A stretch of DNA of 64,000 nucleotides, taken from VRUE01 sp963702955 (GTDB taxonomy: Bacteria > Actinomycetota > Thermoleophilia > Solirubrobacterales > 70-9). The translations under genes were made by a program, and so were the position numbers. The stretch lies in assembly GCA_963702955.1 (NCBI GenBank), contig OY969774.1:2170001-2234000 (forward strand), written 5' to 3'. The notes below the pieces were generated by a model. The model saw nothing but the letters and a program-made list of their open reading frames with translations, was not told where the DNA came from and did not search any database. Shown in pieces: positions 51,143 through 60,367 of the stretch (position 1 is its first letter; each line of letters opens with the position of its first letter).

Positions 51143-54100
51143 ATGCGACGCCACTTCGACAGCGAGACCATCAGCCCGCGCATTTGCCTGCTCGCCGGCC
51201 TACTCGCGGTTTTCCTGCTGGCTCCTGTCGCCGCAGCGAATGCGGCTAATCCCCCCGCACACATCGTCATAGCGGGCAACGGCTCGGGCGAAGTCTTCGG
51301 CGAAGCAGGCGTGCGGGGCGGCAACCCCCACATCGAATGCTCCTGGAACGGGCAGACCGAACAGAAGACCGGCGTCTGCGACGCCGAATCGGGCGCAGAA
51401 GGGGCGATCAAAGGCGTAAACGTGTTCCACAAAGCCAGCCCGGGCTCCAAATTCACCGGCTGGAAAGTCGAAAGCGGCACCGCGCTTGCCTGCCAGCAGG
51501 AAAACCCCGAAGGGGGTGGCTGCTCCGTCGTCCTCTTCGTAGGCTCCGAAATCAAAATCAAAGCCACCTTCGAATCCTCCGGCCCCCCCTCGATCCCCCT
51601 GACGATCAACCAACCCGGCAGCGGCACCGGCCAGGTCAACTGCCAGGTGATCGGCGGAGCGCTCGATGAACCCTGCGAAGCGAGCTACCCCGAAGGCACC
51701 GAACTGGAACTGATCGCCGCAGCAGGCGAAGGCTCTGAATTCGAAGGCTTCGAAAACGCCACCGGCTCCGCAGAACCATGCGAAGCCGAAGGCTCCCCCT
51801 GCGGCCCCTTCACGCTCGAAGAAGCCTCCGAAGTGGATGCGATCTTCGCCCTTGAAGCCCGCGAACTGGAAATCGAAGAAGAAGGCCCCGGCACGGTCGA
51901 AGTCCTCTGCAAGGAAGGCGCGAGCTTCACGGCCTGCGCAAACCCGCTGAGCGAACTCGACTACGGGACCGAAGTCAAGCTGACGGCCATCCCCGACACC
52001 GGCGCTGAAATAGAAAGCGTCTCGGGCACCGGCTCGGCCACCTCCTGCACGGCTTCGCCCTGCACCTTCACGCTCAGCGAAGACTCCGAAGTCTCGGCCG
52101 TCTTCGTCCTCGAAACCTTCGCCCTGACGATCGAAACCTCAGGCGAAGGATCGGTCGAAGCGCAATGCGACGAAGGCTCGGGCTTCGGCCCCTGCGCCCC
52201 GCTCTCAGAACTCCCCTACGGCACCGAGGTAAAGCTCGAAGCCGAAGCGGAAACCGGCTGGGAGTTCGCCGCCTGGACGGGCGATTGCGACAGCGTCACC
52301 GGCGACGAATGCGAACTGGAAATAGACGCCGACAAGACGGTCGAAGCGAGCTTCGTCCTGGCCGGCCAGAAGTCGCTGGCGATCGACACCTCCACGGGCA
52401 CCGGCACCGGCTCGGTCAACTGCGAAGTAAACGGCGGCGAACGCACCGACTCCCCCTGCCACCCCGCCTACACCGAAGGCACCGAACTGAAGCTGATCCC
52501 AGTCCCCGCCTCCCACACCGAATTCGCCGGCTATGACACCGGAACCGGCTCGATCTCCTGCACGGGCAAAGCGACGTGCGAATTCACGATCAACGCCAAC
52601 AGCTCGGTCAACGCCCCGTTCACCAAGATCACCCACACGATCGCGATCACCCCCGCCGGCAACGGATCGGGCACGGTCGAATGCAAGTTCGGAGCGGGAA
52701 GCTTCGGCTCCTGCGCGGGCCCCCACAACGAGGGCGAAGCGGTCGAAGTCAAGGCGACCGCGGCGCTGCACTCGGGCTTCACCGGCTTCAGCGCCGGATC
52801 CGGCTCGGCTTCGGGCTGCACCACCTCGCCCTGCAGCTTCAACCTCGAATCAGACAGCGCCCTGACCGCGACCTTCACCAAGATCACCCACACGATCACG
52901 ATCACCCCCGCCGGCAACGGATCGGGCACGGTCGAATGCAAGTTCGGAGCGGGAAGCTTCGGCTCCTGCGCGGGCCCCCACAACGAGGGCGAAGCGGTCG
53001 AAGTCAAGGCGACCGCGGCGCTGCACTCGGGCTTCACCGGCTTCAGCGCCGGATCCGGCTCGGCTTCGGGCTGCACCACCTCGCCCTGCAGCTTCAACCT
53101 CGAATCAGACAGCGCCCTGACCGCGACCTTCACCAAGATCACCCACACGCTGACGATCACCCCCGCCGGCAACGGATCGGGCACGGTCGAATGCAAGTTC
53201 GGAGCCGGCTCCTTCGGCTCCTGCGCGGGCCCCCACAACGAGGGCGAAGCGGTCGAAGTCAAGGGCACCGCCGCTCTGCACTCGAGCTTCGGAGGCTGGA
53301 GCGCCGGCTCGGGCTCCGCTTCGGGATGCACCGGCACCGCCAACTGCGCCTTCAACCTCGAATCAGACAGCGCCCTGACCGCGACCTTCACCAAGATCAC
53401 CCACACGATCACGATCACCCCCGCCGGCAACGGCACCGGCACGGTCGAATGCAAGTTCGGAGCCGGCTCCTTCGGCTCCTGCTCGGGCCCCCACAACGAG
53501 GGCGAAGCGGTCGAAGTCAAGGCGACCGCCGCGCTGCACTCGAGCTTCGGGGGCTGGAGCGCGGGATCGGGCTCCGCGGCCTCGTGCACCGGCACCGCCA
53601 ACTGCTCCTTCAACCTCGAAGCGAACAGCGCCCTGACCGCGACCTTCACGAAGATCACCCACACGCTGACGGCGACCGTCACCGGCCCCGGCTCGGTCTC
53701 GGCCGGCGCCTCCCCGGCCCCGGTCTCAGGCGCGATCTCAGCCTGCAAAGAAGCCTCCGGCAGCTGCACCGCCACCTACAACGAGGCCGACACGGTCACC
53801 CTCACCGCCACCCCCGGCGCCCACCAGCAGATCGCCTGGGGGGGCTGTGACTCCCACACCGCGACCACCTGCACGGTCGCGGTGGGCGCCAACACGACGA
53901 TCACCGAGACCGAAACGACGATCCTCCACACGCTCACCGTCAACAAGGCCGGCTCGGGCTCTGGCACGGTGACCTGCAACGGAACCACCTGCGCCTCCAC
54001 CTACCCCGAGGGCACCGAAGTCACCCTCGCCGCCTCCGCGGCCTCGGGCTCGAGCTTCGCCGGTTGGAGCGGCGGCGGCTGCTCGGGCACCGGCAGCTGC

Positions 54101-54436
54101 AAAGTCACCCTCAACGCCGACACCACCGTGACCGCGACCTTCGACAAGGAAGCCTCCGGCGGCGGCGGAGGAGGCACGGGCGGAGGGGGCGGCACGCCGC
54201 CGCCCCCGCCACCCCCCGCGCAGTGCGTGGTCCCCAAGCTGAAGGGCAAGACCTTGGGTCAGGCGAAGTCCGCGCTTAGGGCCGCCCAGTGCGCCCTCGG
54301 CAAGGTGACCAAGCCGAAGAAGGCAAAGGGAGCGCTCGTGGTCAAGTCCTCCTCCCCGGGGCCGGGCAAGGCCCTGGCGGCGGGTTCCAAGGTGAACTTG
54401 AAGCTCGGCCCGAAGCCGAAGAAGAAGAAGAAGTAG
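51143..54436 (+). CDS. Secreted InlB-repeat/PASTA-like protein B' (paralogue of B)
   Basis: ATG 51143 with AAGGAAG, in the same spacer as B; 1097 residues. A longer signal region (RRHFDSETISPRICLLAGLL...) precedes the shared N-terminal domain, diverged from B, then InlB-type repeats, four 85/86-residue tandem units, a Gly/Pro linker, a PASTA-like domain and the tail KPKKKKK. From about 51570 onward it is near-identical to B in DNA except in the tandem units. It lies 47 bp after A' and 30 bp before C', so the three form one transcription unit. Confidence 0.85.
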   Translation: MRRHFDSETISPRICLLAGLLAVFLLAPVAAANAANPPAHIVIAGNGSGEVFGEAGVRGGNPHIECSWNGQTEQKTGVCDAESGAEGAIKGVNVFHKASPGSKFTGWKVESGTALACQQENPEGGGCSVVLFVGSEIKIKATFESSGPPSIPLTINQPGSGTGQVNCQVIGGALDEPCEASYPEGTELELIAAAGEGSEFEGFENATGSAEPCEAEGSPCGPFTLEEASEVDAIFALEARELEIEEEGPGTVEVLCKEGASFTACANPLSELDYGTEVKLTAIPDTGAEIESVSGTGSATSCTASPCTFTLSEDSEVSAVFVLETFALTIETSGEGSVEAQCDEGSGFGPCAPLSELPYGTEVKLEAEAETGWEFAAWTGDCDSVTGDECELEIDADKTVEASFVLAGQKSLAIDTSTGTGTGSVNCEVNGGERTDSPCHPAYTEGTELKLIPVPASHTEFAGYDTGTGSISCTGKATCEFTINANSSVNAPFTKITHTIAITPAGNGSGTVECKFGAGSFGSCAGPHNEGEAVEVKATAALHSGFTGFSAGSGSASGCTTSPCSFNLESDSALTATFTKITHTITITPAGNGSGTVECKFGAGSFGSCAGPHNEGEAVEVKATAALHSGFTGFSAGSGSASGCTTSPCSFNLESDSALTATFTKITHTLTITPAGNGSGTVECKFGAGSFGSCAGPHNEGEAVEVKGTAALHSSFGGWSAGSGSASGCTGTANCAFNLESDSALTATFTKITHTITITPAGNGTGTVECKFGAGSFGSCSGPHNEGEAVEVKATAALHSSFGGWSAGSGSAASCTGTANCSFNLEANSALTATFTKITHTLTATVTGPGSVSAGASPAPVSGAISACKEASGSCTATYNEADTVTLTATPGAHQQIAWGGCDSHTATTCTVAVGANTTITETETTILHTLTVNKAGSGSGTVTCNGTTCASTYPEGTEVTLAASAASGSSFAGWSGGGCSGTGSCKVTLNADTTVTATFDKEASGGGGGGTGGGGGTPPPPPPPAQCVVPKLKGKTLGQAKSALRAAQCALGKVTKPKKAKGALVVKSSSPGPGKALAAGSKVNLKLGPKPKKKKK
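52622..53647 (+). repeat. Four tandem 255/258-bp units inside gene B'
   Basis: Units start at 52622, 52877, 53132 and 53390. The first two (255 bp, with GCTTSPCSFNLES) are nearly identical to each other; the last two (258 bp, with GCTGTANC- or SCTGTANC-type ends) resemble the units of B. The mix shows unit shuffling between paralogues. Confidence 0.8.
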
Positions 54437-54466
54437 CTAGAGAATGTGGGAGAGGGGAGGGGTGTG

Positions 54467-57400
54467 ATGCAGCGCAGGGGGTTTCGTCGAGCCAACGCGG
54501 CAGGCAGGGTCCTGCTCGCCCTAACGGCGCTTGCCTGCCTGTGCATCGGCCGGCCCGCCGGTGCCGCGGGCGACCAGCCCGCCCACCACGGGCTCCATAA
54601 GCCCACCGAGCACAAACGCCATCGTCATCGCCGACGCCACCGACACCACCGAAGAAGCCATGCCGCCGCCGCGGGCATGGCATCCCAAGCGCCGCTCGCC
54701 CAGGGCGGCGAGGAGATCGCCCCCTACTCCAAGCATCCCTCCGAACTGAAGCCCTACCACGTCTGCCCGCCGCCGACCAAGGAACGGCCGAGCTGCGAGG
54801 CGATCGGCGCCCCCAACCCGCAAAAGCTCGAGGCAGCCGGGCTGCCGGTCCCGCTGCTGGAAGGAAGCGGGGAAAACAAAGGCTTCTCCCCCCAGGACCT
54901 GCGCTCCGCATACAAGCTCCCCGCCAAAGGCGGCAAAGGCATCACCGTCGCGGTCACCGGCTTCTTCGACGACCCCAAGGCCGAAGAAGACCTGGCCGTG
55001 TACCGCGAACGCTACGAACTGCCGGCACTGGCGAGGTGCAGCGAAGCCGCAGAAGAAGAGCCCTGTTTCAAGAAGGTGAACCAGCAGGGCGAAGAAGCCA
55101 ACTACCCCGTACCGAGCGCCGGCTGGGCCGAAGAGACCTCGCTCGACCTCGACATGGTCTCCGCGGCCTGTCCCGAATGCGACATCCTCCTGGTCGAGGG
55201 CTCCGAAGCCGGCCCCCTGGTCCAAGCGGCCGTCAACCTCGGCGCCGACGTGGTCAGCGACAGCTGGATCTCGGGCGCCGACAACGCCGCGGAGACGAGC
55301 CTCGACCACTACTACGACCACCCCGGGACCCCGATCCTCTTCGGCTCCGGGGACTCGGGCTACGGGGTCCACTACCCCGCCGCCTCTCCCTTCACGATCG
55401 CCGTCGGCGGCACCAGCCTGCACAAGGACAAAAGCGCCCGCGGCTGGTCGGAGAGCGCCTGGAGTGGCGCCGGCAGCGGCTGCAGCAAATACGAGGCAAA
55501 GCCCGCCTGGGAGAGGGACGAAGGCTGCGAAGGCAGGACCGTCGCCGACGTCTCCGCCGTCGCCGACCCCGCCACCCCCGTCTCGGTCTATGACAGCTAC
55601 CAGAGAAGCTTCCCGTGGCATAACTTCGGCGGCACCAGCGCCGCCACCCCGATCCTCGCCGGCATCGAGGGGCTCTCCGAAGCCGGCGCGCGCGAAGCCG
55701 GGCCGTCTGCCTTTGCCCGCATCGGCCAAGGCGGCGGCCTCTTCGACCCGACCACGGGCGCAAACGGCTTCTGCGGCAGCTACCTGTGCCAGGCCGGAGC
55801 GGGCTATGACGGCCCGACCGGCTGGGGCACCCCGAACGGGCCCCTGACCCTGCCGGTCGCCGTAACCGAAGGCGTCACGGTCGCCTCCGAAGCAGAAGCG
55901 ACCCTGCGCGGGCTGGTCAACCCGAAGGGCAAAGCCACCGAATACCGCTTCGAATACGGGACCACGACCTCCTACGGCACCAACACCCCCTACAAATCCG
56001 CCGGTTCCGGCAGCGCCTACGCCGAAGCCTCCCAGGCGATAAGCGGGCTCAAAGGCGACACGACCTACCACTACCGGCTCACCGCGGTCAACTCCGAAGG
56101 CACCTTCCACGGTGCCGACCGCACCTTCGCCACGACCGCTCCCAGCGCCACCACCCAGCCCGCGACCGCCGTGCACGGCAACGACGCCACCCTGAACGCC
56201 CGCGTCAACCCCCGAGGCGCCGAAACCTCCTACTGGTTCGAATACGGCCCGACGAGCGCCTACGGCACCAGGGCGCCGCTGCCGGCGAAGACCAAACACC
56301 TCGGCCCGGGCACCGAAGCGATCCAAGCGAGCCAGCAGATCGGCCCCCTCATCGCCCACAGGACCTACCACTACCGCGTCGTCGCCGAGAACGCCGCCGG
56401 GATCACCTACGGCAAAGACGAAACGCTTGCGACCCCGCTCCCCGAATGGCCGGTTCAGCTGCCCGTTGCCGGGGGAGCTCAGAGCTTGCTGTCGATCTCC
56501 TGCCTCTCGGCCGAAGACTGCGTCGTCTTGGGCAAGCGCTCGACCCGCGGGCCCACCTGGCGCCTGCACGACGGGGAATTGTCCGAACTGGGGGAAATCA
56601 AAGAAGAACACCCCGTGTATCCGTTGGACCTCTCCTGCGCCTCGCTCTCCTGGTGTGTCGCAGCGGGAGCCGCCTCGGCACTGGAGTCGCCCGAAGCCTC
56701 TCGACCTCTTCTCGCCGGCTGGGACGGCGCCAAATGGCAGCTCATCACCGTGCCGGTGCCGCCGGGAGCCACCTCGGGGGCGTCCATCGAGGGCGTCTCC
56801 TGCACGTCAACGGCCTCCTGCACGGCGGTCGGCTGGTTCGCGCAGGAATACGTCGGCACCGGCAAAGCCAACACGCTGTATCGCCGGCCGCTGATCGAGC
56901 GCTGGGACGGCAAAGCCTGGAGCTATGAAACGCTGCCCGAATCCACCGCCAGATGGGGGAGCCTCGAATCGGTCTCCTGCACATCCTCCTCGGCTTGCGT
57001 CGCGGTCGGCTACACCGAACCCGGCGGCGGGAACTGGAGCGCCCTGGCGGAGCGCTGGAACGGCAGCGAATGGACGGCGACGCAGGGCACTCAGCCCAGC
57101 TCCACGCACGCCTACCTGCAAGGCGTCTCCTGCGCCTCCGCCGAAGCCTGCATGGCGCTCGGCAGCGCCGAAGGCCACGAAGGCTACTTCGCCGACCGCT
57201 GGGACGGCAAAGCCTGGACGGTCGAATCGCTGCCGGTGCCGGTCGGCGGGGAAAGCGAGGGCCCCGCTTCGGTTTCCTGCCCCTCGGCGGGCTACTGCGA
57301 GGCTCTCGGCAGCGCCGAAGAGGAAGCGCCGAGCGCGAGCTGGCCGGTCGCCTTCGCCTGGTCGGGCGGCGCCTGGAGCGAGCAGTCCACCGGCACGCCC

Positions 57401-60349
57401 CTCGTGGGCGGGGAATACCTCGCCTCCAGTTCGCTGACCGATGTCGCCTGCACCTCGGCGAGCATGTGCATCGCCACCGGGGAAGCCGAAGGGCAGGCGA
57501 TGCTCGCCACCTACCCGCCGCCCCAGCCCCCCGCGGTCACGACCGAAGCTGCGTCTGCGATCACCCGCACGGCGGCGACGCTGAACGGCACGGTCAACCC
57601 CGAGGGCAGCGCAACCGCCTACCGCTTCGAGTACGTCGGTCAGGCCGAGTTCGAAGCGCACGGCTACGAAAGCGCGACCAGCGTGCCGGCCCCGCCCAAA
57701 GCGATCGGCTCGGGTAGCTCCAACGTCTCGGTGAGCCAGGCCGTCTCCGGCCTGACGCCCGGCGCCCCCTACCGCTACCGCCTGGTCGCCGAAAGCGAAG
57801 CGGGAACTTCCTACGGCAAAGACGCGACCCTGACCACGGTGCCCCTCGGCCCCGCCCTCGAACCCCCCGGCGGCGCCTTCCCGGCCTCCTTCTCGCCGGC
57901 GGGGGAACAGACGGTTCGCCTGCGCGGCGGCTCCTACCCGATCGAATGCAAAACCGAATCGGGCGTAAAAGCCCTGGGCGGCGAAGGCCAACTCGAAAGC
58001 GCGACGACAGGCACGGCGTCGCTTGTCCTGCGCAACTGCAGGACGATCTTCAGCATCACCTGCACCACCTCCGGCCAGGCCGAAGGAACGATCAAAACCG
58101 AAGCCCTGCCCTTCCGCCTCGTCTACCTCTCAGACGGCAAACCTGGCGTCCTGTTCGAACCCAGCGCGAAAAGCGGACTGCTCGCGACGGCCAGCTGTCC
58201 CTTCATCGGTCCAATCAAACTCAGCGGCAGCGGCGTGCTCGGGCGCATCATCGCGCCACAACTCGGCGAATCGTCCTCGACACTGACCGTCAACCTCAAC
58301 GCGCCCGAAGTTAGCGAAGGCAAATACGCCCAGGAATACGTCAAAACCGAAGCCGGCGCCGAATACGGCCTGCAGGTGAGCGTCAACGGCGGGGAAGCCA
58401 AACCCGTCGAGCTGGAAGCCGAACCGGTGGCGACGTTCGGCGGCAAAGTCACGCTCGGCGCCCTGCAACCCCCCGCGGTCACCACCAAAGCCGCCGGCGG
58501 CGTCAAAGAGAGCGAAGCGACCCTGAACGCCACGGTCAACCCCAGGGGCGATGAAACCTCCTACCGCTTCGAGTACGTCGATCAGGCCAACTTCGCCAAA
58601 TACGGCTACGAAGGCGCGACCAGCGTCCCCGCCTCGCCCAAAGCGATCGGCTCCGGCGGCGCCGACGTCGCCGTCAGCCAGACGCCGAGCGGGCTGGAAC
58701 CGGGCTTCACCTACCACTTCCGGATAACCGCGACCAACGGCGCCGGCACCTCCCACGGCGAAGACATGACGTTGAGGACCAAAGCGCCGGCCCTCGAGCT
58801 CTCCGGCACAAGCTTCCCCGCCTCCTTCTCGCCGGCCGGGGAAGCGACGGTCCGGCTGCGCGGGGGGCCCTACCCGATCGAATGCAAAACAGAAGCGGGA
58901 GCGAAAGCCCTGGGCGGCGAAGGACAGCTCGAAAGCGACGGCGCCGGCACCGCGACGCTGATCCTGCACAACTGCAGGGAGACCGTCCAGGGCAGCAAAT
59001 GCACGACCTCCGGCCAGGCCGAAGGCACGGTCAAAACCGAAGCGCTGCCCTTCCGTCTCGTCTACCTCTCAGACGGCAAACCGGGCGTCCTGTTCAAGCC
59101 CCACGACTTGAACGGCAACTTCGCCGCGGCCACCTGCGCAGGGGGCTCGATTTCGATCCAGATCCTCGGCAGCGGCGTGCTCGGCAAGATCACCCAGCCA
59201 CAGCTCGGCGAATCCTCCCAGACGCTGACCGTCAACCTCAACGCCCCCGAAGTCAAAGCGGGCGAATACGCCCAGGAATACGCCAAAACCGAAGCGAGCG
59301 CCCAGTACGTCCTGGTCGAGGTGGCCGGCGGCGTGTTCAAACCCGCCGCTCTGGAAGCCGAAGCGGTGGCCGGCTTCGGCGCCGGGAAAGTGAAGCTGAG
59401 CGCGCTGGAAGCACCCCAGGCCACTACCGAAGCCGCCGGCGGCGTCAAAGCCACCGAAGCGACCCTGAACGCCACGGTCAACCCCAGAGGCGAGGAAACC
59501 TCCTACCGCTTCGAATACGTCGATCAGGCCCACTTCGCCGCACACGGCTACGAAGGCGCGACCAGCGTGCCCGCTTCTCCCAAAGCAATCGGCTCCGGCG
59601 GCGCCGACGTCGCGGTCAGTCAGACGCTGAGCGGGCTCGAACCAGGCTTCACCTACCACTTCCGGATAGTCGCTACCAACGGGAACGGCACCTCCTACGG
59701 CGAAGACATGACGTTTACGACCAAAGCGGCCGGCCCCGCCCTCCAACCCCCCGGCGGCGCCTTCCCGGCGACGTTCTCTCTGGCGGGGGAACAGACGGTT
59801 CGCCTGCGCGCCCCGACCCCGCTCACCTGCAAAACCGAATCGGGCGTAAAAGCCCTGGGCGGCGAAGGCCAGCTCGAAAGCGCCACCGCGGGCACCGCGA
59901 CGCTTGTCCTGCACAACTGCAAGACGATCTTCGGTATCTCCTGCACCACCTCCGGGCAGGCCGAAGGCACGATCAAAACCGAACCCCTGCCCTTCCGCCT
60001 GGTCTACCTCTCAGACGGCAAACCTGGCGTCCTGTTCGAACCCAATGCGAAAAGCGGCGCCCTCGCGACGGCCAGCTGTCCCTTCATCGGTCCAATCAAA
60101 CTCAGCGGCAGCGGCGTGCTCGGCAAGATCACACAGCCGGCGCTCGGCGAATCCTCCCAGACGCTGACCGTCAACTTGAATGCCCCCGAAACCGGCAAAG
60201 AAAAATACGCCCAGGAATACGTCAAAACCGAAGCCGGCGCCGAATACGGCCTGCAGGTGAGCGTCAGCGGCGGCAAAGCCGAAGCGGCCGAGCTGGAAGC
60301 CGAACCGGTGGCGAGCTTTAGTGGCAAAGCGGAACTTCGAGAAGGGTAG
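54467..60349 (+). CDS. Giant secreted protein C': S53 peptidase, FnIII, 7-fold Cys propeller, alternating modules
   Basis: ATG 54467 with GGAGGGG; 1960 residues. Signal peptide, His/Arg-rich head, S53 domain with E223 and D227 (ETSLDLD), D296 (SGDSG) and S391 (GGTSAATP), two FnIII-like domains (about 467-655), seven C-x4-C repeats (about 660-1021), then FnIII and the 206-residue-type module alternating three times, where C has three adjacent modules. All catalytic residues are intact, so an active serine-carboxyl peptidase is likely. It shares the short pro-region with C. Ends 18 bp before the next gene. Confidence 0.85.
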   Translation: MQRRGFRRANAAGRVLLALTALACLCIGRPAGAAGDQPAHHGLHKPTEHKRHRHRRRHRHHRRSHAAAAGMASQAPLAQGGEEIAPYSKHPSELKPYHVCPPPTKERPSCEAIGAPNPQKLEAAGLPVPLLEGSGENKGFSPQDLRSAYKLPAKGGKGITVAVTGFFDDPKAEEDLAVYRERYELPALARCSEAAEEEPCFKKVNQQGEEANYPVPSAGWAEETSLDLDMVSAACPECDILLVEGSEAGPLVQAAVNLGADVVSDSWISGADNAAETSLDHYYDHPGTPILFGSGDSGYGVHYPAASPFTIAVGGTSLHKDKSARGWSESAWSGAGSGCSKYEAKPAWERDEGCEGRTVADVSAVADPATPVSVYDSYQRSFPWHNFGGTSAATPILAGIEGLSEAGAREAGPSAFARIGQGGGLFDPTTGANGFCGSYLCQAGAGYDGPTGWGTPNGPLTLPVAVTEGVTVASEAEATLRGLVNPKGKATEYRFEYGTTTSYGTNTPYKSAGSGSAYAEASQAISGLKGDTTYHYRLTAVNSEGTFHGADRTFATTAPSATTQPATAVHGNDATLNARVNPRGAETSYWFEYGPTSAYGTRAPLPAKTKHLGPGTEAIQASQQIGPLIAHRTYHYRVVAENAAGITYGKDETLATPLPEWPVQLPVAGGAQSLLSISCLSAEDCVVLGKRSTRGPTWRLHDGELSELGEIKEEHPVYPLDLSCASLSWCVAAGAASALESPEASRPLLAGWDGAKWQLITVPVPPGATSGASIEGVSCTSTASCTAVGWFAQEYVGTGKANTLYRRPLIERWDGKAWSYETLPESTARWGSLESVSCTSSSACVAVGYTEPGGGNWSALAERWNGSEWTATQGTQPSSTHAYLQGVSCASAEACMALGSAEGHEGYFADRWDGKAWTVESLPVPVGGESEGPASVSCPSAGYCEALGSAEEEAPSASWPVAFAWSGGAWSEQSTGTPLVGGEYLASSSLTDVACTSASMCIATGEAEGQAMLATYPPPQPPAVTTEAASAITRTAATLNGTVNPEGSATAYRFEYVGQAEFEAHGYESATSVPAPPKAIGSGSSNVSVSQAVSGLTPGAPYRYRLVAESEAGTSYGKDATLTTVPLGPALEPPGGAFPASFSPAGEQTVRLRGGSYPIECKTESGVKALGGEGQLESATTGTASLVLRNCRTIFSITCTTSGQAEGTIKTEALPFRLVYLSDGKPGVLFEPSAKSGLLATASCPFIGPIKLSGSGVLGRIIAPQLGESSSTLTVNLNAPEVSEGKYAQEYVKTEAGAEYGLQVSVNGGEAKPVELEAEPVATFGGKVTLGALQPPAVTTKAAGGVKESEATLNATVNPRGDETSYRFEYVDQANFAKYGYEGATSVPASPKAIGSGGADVAVSQTPSGLEPGFTYHFRITATNGAGTSHGEDMTLRTKAPALELSGTSFPASFSPAGEATVRLRGGPYPIECKTEAGAKALGGEGQLESDGAGTATLILHNCRETVQGSKCTTSGQAEGTVKTEALPFRLVYLSDGKPGVLFKPHDLNGNFAAATCAGGSISIQILGSGVLGKITQPQLGESSQTLTVNLNAPEVKAGEYAQEYAKTEASAQYVLVEVAGGVFKPAALEAEAVAGFGAGKVKLSALEAPQATTEAAGGVKATEATLNATVNPRGEETSYRFEYVDQAHFAAHGYEGATSVPASPKAIGSGGADVAVSQTLSGLEPGFTYHFRIVATNGNGTSYGEDMTFTTKAAGPALQPPGGAFPATFSLAGEQTVRLRAPTPLTCKTESGVKALGGEGQLESATAGTATLVLHNCKTIFGISCTTSGQAEGTIKTEPLPFRLVYLSDGKPGVLFEPNAKSGALATASCPFIGPIKLSGSGVLGKITQPALGESSQTLTVNLNAPETGKEKYAQEYVKTEAGAEYGLQVSVSGGKAEAAELEAEPVASFSGKAELREG

Positions 60350-60367
60350 GAGAGCATGGGAGGACAC